This document shows, in pieces, positions 4,367 through 7,983 of a DNA stretch of 7,983 nucleotides. Position 1 is the stretch's first letter, and every line of letters starts with the position of its first letter. Origin of the DNA: DASQJJ01 sp964598355. Its GTDB lineage: Bacteria; Patescibacteriota; Microgenomatia; Levybacterales; UBA12049. The stretch lies in assembly GCA_964598355.1 (NCBI GenBank), contig CAZRBN010000058.1, positions 1-7,983 on the forward strand, read 5' to 3'. The notes under the pieces were generated by a model. The model had not been told where the DNA came from, searched no databases, and was given only the letters and a program-made list of their open reading frames with translations. A program made the position numbers and the translations under genes.

Positions 4367-7105
4367 ATGACTACTCCAGAAACTATTTTACCTACTCCAG
4401 AAGAACCCGCCAAAACATCCTTTATAAGCAAATTCCTCACAAAAAAGATTATCATATCTCTCTTTGTTCTTGTTTTAGTTGTAGGAAGTGTAGGGGTCGT
4501 AACGGGAATTCGTATGAAAAGCAGCCCTATGATTCCACGTCTGCCATTCCTTCCAACCAGCTTTTCGACTACTGAAAAGGCCGCATATTTAGCAAGACGG
4601 GTATACCTTAATCCAACCCAGGAAGACATACAGGCAATAAGTAATGCCTCCTCCATACAAGATGCTGTCAACAGTATGTTTGCTTCTCCTTCTCAACAAG
4701 CAGAGCAAGCATATCAGCAAGGGCTCCAAGATCTTTCACAAAACAAGGCTACTTTTAAGAATGAGAAAAATTATGAAGATACTGTATATGCTTATCAAAT
4801 GGTACATGATCCAGATCGTATAAGAAGAAAACTGTATTATCTGTGGGAAAATATTTTTTCTGTTGATGCTCCGGACAAGGGTAAAATGATTACGCTCGAC
4901 GATGGGAAGACACTCCACCAAATACTGTATGATAATGCATTTGGCAACTACATCCAGCTTGTTAAAAGCATTGAAAGTAATTATGCGATGGCACAGTATT
5001 TGGATTTGTCTGTCTCAACGGGACGAAACCCTAATGAAAACTTCGCAAGAGAGTTAATGCAATTATTCCTTATTGGCCAATATACGCCACTTGATCATAC
5101 GCATGCAAGTCCAAATTATACTGACCAAGATGTAAATAGCCTAGCGTACATTTTAACAGGCTTTACTGCAGATAAAGAAAATCATACTATGCAATTTGAT
5201 CAAAGCAGACATTACGAAGGGACAAAGCTGTTTCTTGGACAACAATATAACGATCCGCAAGGAGCAATTGATTTTATTGTCCAGCAGAAAAAAACTGAGG
5301 TAGGGGAGTTTTTAGCAAACAAGCTGCTCCATTATTATGTAACAGATAATCCTTCAGACAAGGATATTACTACCTTCGCACATATTATTATCCAAAATAA
5401 TTTTGAAATTCTCCCATCACTCAAATGGTTATTTGCCTCAGATAGTATGTATCAAGCTACCTACATGACTGAAAATCGTTACAAAACACCCATGGAACTT
5501 ATCGCTTCGTATTACACGCTTCTTTTTGGTAAAAATACTTATACAAGTATTCCTAATGCACCCGAACTTTCTGACTTAGATTTTACTCCCTTTAGACCAG
5601 GAAGCATTTTTGGACGAGACGGATTCAATAGCAATATCCTTTTCTATTCAGGAACAATTGTGAATAGATGGATTGCTGATACAGATAAACTTTTACATAC
5701 CATCCCTGCTAAAAATATTTCACAACTTGCTACGACACTTATTCCAAATCCAGGTTCTATTCACACACCAACTGATCTTATCTCTGCACTATCACAAAAA
5801 GTATATTTAGGGAAAACTCTTCCTCAACCAGTACAGAATACACTGAAAAACTATCTGACAACCGACGATCAAGGTACTCCAATTCCTTTCAAAATGACAA
5901 ACCCAAAATATATACAATCAAAATTACCAGGATTGTTAAGCTTTATGCTTGTCCAACCTGAATTCTTAGCACAAAGTGGCAATCTACAAGATATCAGTCT
6001 GCCACCAATTACCCAAGTAAGTGGAGGAAATAATTCGAAACTGATTATTGTTCGAGTGAGGGGAGGATGGGATTTCCAAGGTCTTTGGGCAAATACAACA
6101 GACCCAGCATATGCTGCTAACAGAAAACAAATGGCATTAAATTCCTCCAATGCCACATCACTTGGAAACGGCTATATACTTAACAATGCTGCTTCAAGTC
6201 TTTTACCATTAGTACAAGCAAAAGAAGCCTTTTTCGTGTCTTCGGTTGGACTTCCCAACCATTCACGAGCACATGATATTGCAGGGGTACAAATGGAAAC
6301 AGGCCTCAACCCAAATCAGGAAGGCATCTTGGGACAACTAGCACATGCGCTGCCAAGTACAAATCTTATTTCCTTTACCAATACACCACCTCTTATGCTC
6401 AAAGGAGCGCAAAGTCTACAAATTGGCTCGTCCAGCTTAACGCTCTATCAACTTGGAAAAAGAAAAACAATTTACAACCAAAATGTTACTGTCCGAGAGG
6501 ATGATTTGAAGCAAATCTTTACCAATCGTCTGTTTCCAAAACCTTTAGCAACGTACTACACGCAAGCACTGCTTCTGGATAAGCTGGCAACTGAAGATAT
6601 TGCACAAGGAGGAAAAGGGACACCAGGTGGAACAAATGCAACGCAAACGCCATTTTTGGAAAAATTGATTGAAGAAAATATTGGTAACGCCTATTTTCTC
6701 TATGCAGATAGCAGTTACGACCATCATGCCCATGAAGATATACTGCTTGATAAAGACATTCAAGACCTTTTTACCAACTTTACCAATTTTTATAATGATG
6801 AAAAGAGTAAAACAAAACTCACCATTGTTTTCTTTTCCGAATTTGGCAGAACAAATAAGATCAATGGTAGTAATGGAACAGATCATGGACAAGGAGGAGG
6901 TATGGTAATACTGAGTAACGTGCTTCATTTGCCTGAAATGACAGGAATAATTACCCCTAGTACTGACCAACATAATTGGACAAGTGTGCAGGTTGACGAA
7001 CGGGATGTATGGGCAACACTATTCAACAACCTATATGGCCTACCCCAAGACAAATTATTTGGGAGAAATACGTTGCTCACTAGTTACCCAATAGGAGTAC
7101 AGTAA
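4367..7105 (+). CDS. Membrane-anchored DUF1800-DUF1501 fusion protein
   Basis: A 912-residue protein with a Pro-rich cytoplasmic start, one membrane anchor at about residues 28-48 and the rest presumably outside. The first half (about 65-535) is a DUF1800 domain, marked by NENFARELMQLFLIGQYT at 223-240 and the LTGFTAD segment at 263-269. The second half (about 557-905) is a DUF1501 domain, related to the sulfatase/alkaline phosphatase fold: RGGWDFQGLW at 565-574, GLPNHSRAHDIAGVQMETG at 628-646, YDHHAHED at 784-791, SEFGRTN at 824-830 and GTDHGQGGG at 837-845. The His/Asp residues in these motifs are probable metal ligands. In most bacteria the two domains are separate adjacent genes, so one polypeptide supports a joint function. 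Exact activity is not known. The frame is continuous with no sign of an assembly join in the linker (535-557). It abuts the convergent gene with no gap. Confidence 0.9.
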   Translation: MTTPETILPTPEEPAKTSFISKFLTKKIIISLFVLVLVVGSVGVVTGIRMKSSPMIPRLPFLPTSFSTTEKAAYLARRVYLNPTQEDIQAISNASSIQDAVNSMFASPSQQAEQAYQQGLQDLSQNKATFKNEKNYEDTVYAYQMVHDPDRIRRKLYYLWENIFSVDAPDKGKMITLDDGKTLHQILYDNAFGNYIQLVKSIESNYAMAQYLDLSVSTGRNPNENFARELMQLFLIGQYTPLDHTHASPNYTDQDVNSLAYILTGFTADKENHTMQFDQSRHYEGTKLFLGQQYNDPQGAIDFIVQQKKTEVGEFLANKLLHYYVTDNPSDKDITTFAHIIIQNNFEILPSLKWLFASDSMYQATYMTENRYKTPMELIASYYTLLFGKNTYTSIPNAPELSDLDFTPFRPGSIFGRDGFNSNILFYSGTIVNRWIADTDKLLHTIPAKNISQLATTLIPNPGSIHTPTDLISALSQKVYLGKTLPQPVQNTLKNYLTTDDQGTPIPFKMTNPKYIQSKLPGLLSFMLVQPEFLAQSGNLQDISLPPITQVSGGNNSKLIIVRVRGGWDFQGLWANTTDPAYAANRKQMALNSSNATSLGNGYILNNAASSLLPLVQAKEAFFVSSVGLPNHSRAHDIAGVQMETGLNPNQEGILGQLAHALPSTNLISFTNTPPLMLKGAQSLQIGSSSLTLYQLGKRKTIYNQNVTVREDDLKQIFTNRLFPKPLATYYTQALLLDKLATEDIAQGGKGTPGGTNATQTPFLEKLIEENIGNAYFLYADSSYDHHAHEDILLDKDIQDLFTNFTNFYNDEKSKTKLTIVFFSEFGRTNKINGSNGTDHGQGGGMVILSNVLHLPEMTGIITPSTDQHNWTSVQVDERDVWATLFNNLYGLPQDKLFGRNTLLTSYPIGVQ

Positions 7106-7110
7106 TTACT
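7101..7110. other. Palindrome AGTAATTACT holding both convergent stop codons
   Basis: TAA of the plus gene (7103-7105) touches the reverse-complemented TAA of the minus gene (7106-7108), and the 10 bases AGTAATTACT are a perfect palindrome. There is no intergenic spacer for a separate terminator. The palindrome is too short to make a stable hairpin, so opposing transcripts probably overlap. Confidence 0.8.
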
Positions 7111-7750
7111 TTTGTATAAATTGTAATGATTGCATCATTTCTTCAAACAGTTTTTTCCCTGAGTCTTCCGCATATGTAGCAGTAAAGCGATACATTGTAT
7201 TGCCTTTAAGGATTGCTACTCTGCTTCTTAAGAAATGCACATTATCTGTAGGGTAATAGTCAAATGCAACTGCTTCAACTCCATCAATTTGCATGTGTTT
7301 CAGGTGAGTAACAACCATTGTTTCTGAAGTAGTATCGCTAGAGAATTGATCTCCATCTTTGAGTGACATATCAGAGGGATCATTTTGTCCAAAAAGTGTA
7401 TAAACAACTTCATTACTATTGCCATACGGTCTAGAGAAATCATCATCTTGATGAAATCCTGTTGTTTGAAAACTTACACCATTCCCGCTCTGATCTACAA
7501 CAACATGCCAATAGGGAGGGTAGGAAATACGAAAATCATGGCTATATGTATATCTTGACCAACTGGTAGGACTATTTTCATCTCCTGTACCTGTTGGAAT
7601 AGGACTAGATGTACGAGCCATGACTTTCTTTTTTTGCAGATTCTGATTACCTTGTGTAATAAATGTGTATGTGTAATACAAGACTGCTACAATAAGGACT
7701 ATAAACAATAGTACGACAAGAATAACTCTTTTTTTTTCATCTTCACTCAT
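7106..7750 (-). CDS. Membrane-anchored protein with probable PsbP/MOG1-like domain
   Basis: With the start at 7750 the protein has 214 residues: charged MSEDEKKR, one membrane anchor at about 9-30, a Ser/Thr/Pro linker to about 63, then an extracellular domain. That domain opens with YTYSHDFRISYPPYWHVVVD, continues with GVSF and IDGVEAVAFDYYP, then VAILKGNTMYRFTATYAED, and ends KLFEEMMQSLQFIQK. This order (F.I.YP..W, then I-G-x-x-A, then a Y-x-F/I strand and a final helix with F..M..S..F) is characteristic of PsbP-like anchored proteins common in small-genome bacteria. The assignment rests on pattern, not on a search. An ATG at 7801 would add 17 residues but overlap the upstream gene by 38 bases and lacks a ribosome binding site. 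The chosen start has AAAGG 10 bases upstream. It probably shares a transcript with the deacetylase. Function unknown. Confidence 0.7.
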   Translation of the reverse strand: MSEDEKKRVILVVLLFIVLIVAVLYYTYTFITQGNQNLQKKKVMARTSSPIPTGTGDENSPTSWSRYTYSHDFRISYPPYWHVVVDQSGNGVSFQTTGFHQDDDFSRPYGNSNEVVYTLFGQNDPSDMSLKDGDQFSSDTTSETMVVTHLKHMQIDGVEAVAFDYYPTDNVHFLRSRVAILKGNTMYRFTATYAEDSGKKLFEEMMQSLQFIQK

Positions 7751-7760
7751 TGTACCAGAG

Positions 7761-7765
7761 CCTTT
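7761..7765 (-). promoter_or_regulatory. Ribosome binding site AAAGG for the PsbP-like gene
   Basis: On the minus strand AAAGG lies 10 bases before the ATG at 7750 and overlaps the TAA (7764-7766) of the deacetylase gene. This favours the 7750 start and suggests reinitiation by ribosomes finishing the upstream gene. Confidence 0.45.
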
Positions 7766-7983
7766 AGCTTTTTGGTTCGGGGGGGAAACTAAGGAGCTCA
7801 TTAATTTTTACAAATTCAAAACCTTTTGCTGTCAATTCCTTAATAATTTCAGAAAGCGCATCAGCCGTTTTTGGAGCTGTTGGGGCACCATTCATGTGAA
7901 GAACAATAATTGATCCATTTTGTGTATTATCTACAACATTTCGAATAATTTGTTGTGTACTAGAGTTAAATCCATCCGCTCCA
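7764..7983 (-). CDS. Polysaccharide deacetylase (NodB family), C-terminal end only
   Basis: The minus strand is open from the window edge (frame from 7982) to TAA at 7764-7766, giving the last 72 residues. The sequence GSIIVLHMNGAPTAPKTADA followed by LSEIIKELTAKGFEFVKINEL matches the end of the NodB homology domain: a strand ending in the conserved Leu-His, a Thr/Ala-rich turn, a helix, then G-F-x-F-V and an EL helix. Enzymes of this family are usually metal-dependent and remove acetyl groups from chitin, peptidoglycan or other amino-sugar polymers at the cell surface. The metal-binding motifs and any anchor lie outside the window, so substrate and activity cannot be judged. The short C-terminal tail ends in a Pro-rich SFPPEPKS. 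The downstream PsbP-like gene starts 13 bases after the stop. Confidence 0.85.
   Translation of the reverse strand, partial: GADGFNSSTQQIIRNVVDNTQNGSIIVLHMNGAPTAPKTADALSEIIKELTAKGFEFVKINELLSFPPEPKS

Noticed and set aside
6545..6973. Long open frames on the minus strand and in another plus frame inside the DUF1800-DUF1501 gene
   Set aside because: Their translations are Cys/Ile-rich shadows of a well-supported gene with family motifs.
7751..7801. Longer start (ATG at 7801) for the PsbP-like protein
   Set aside because: It would overlap the deacetylase gene by 38 bases, has no ribosome binding site, and adds a non-hydrophobic extension in front of the natural charged start MSEDEKKR.
1..7983. 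CRISPR array, tRNA, rRNA, IS ends or riboswitch
   Set aside because: No regularly spaced repeats of suitable length, cloverleaf, transposase or conserved aptamer pattern was found by reading both strands.

Overview
The window looks like chromosomal DNA of a low-GC bacterium, most likely a member of Patescibacteria (Candidate Phyla Radiation), perhaps the Microgenomates side. This is inferred from the AT-rich composition, membrane-anchored surface proteins with Ser/Thr/Pro linkers, a cupredoxin variant lacking cysteine, a DUF1800-DUF1501 fusion, and several promoters whose -10 box sits right against the start codon. TGA appears to be a stop (the Fic gene ends on it) and no in-frame TGA is needed in the long genes, so the genetic code looks standard. 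No rRNA, tRNA, CRISPR array, IS element or replication origin was seen.

Left third (1-2700). A 5'-truncated helical protein of unknown function enters from the left edge and stops at 784. It is followed by an out-of-frame, coding-like stretch without a start codon (760-933). That stretch ends in an ATGA overlap with a small, very charged 84-residue ORF (930-1184). On the minus strand lie a five-helix, half-size EamA/DMT-type membrane protein (1342-1770) and an unrecognised basic protein (1990-2649). Between them, on the minus strand, is another coding-like stretch (1771-1936) that may be a gene remnant.

Middle (2700-3840). A complete Fic-domain AMP-transferase with an N-terminal inhibitory motif and a putative C-terminal helix-turn-helix is read leftward. 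Its promoter is almost perfect (TTGACA, 17 bp, TAATAT), and the predicted transcript starts at the A of the ATG. Three copies of an ATTCACG/CGTGAAT element surround the -35 box and look like operators, possibly for autoregulation.

Right half (3840-7983). On the plus strand are a membrane-anchored cupredoxin-like protein with a His-rich site and no cysteine (3839-4294), a probable terminator, and a 912-residue anchored DUF1800-DUF1501 fusion (4367-7105). They converge stop-to-stop with a minus-strand anchored protein of probable PsbP/MOG1-like fold (7106-7750). That gene follows a polysaccharide deacetylase (NodB family) cut by the right edge (7764-7983). The cupredoxin, the fusion, the PsbP-like protein and the deacetylase all look like envelope or surface proteins, so this half reads as a small cell-surface locus. 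How the proteins work together is inference.

The most interesting items are the Fic control region, the recurrent leaderless promoter geometry, the anchored DUF1800-DUF1501 fusion beside a cysteine-less cupredoxin, and the two coding-like fragments in apparent intergenic DNA.
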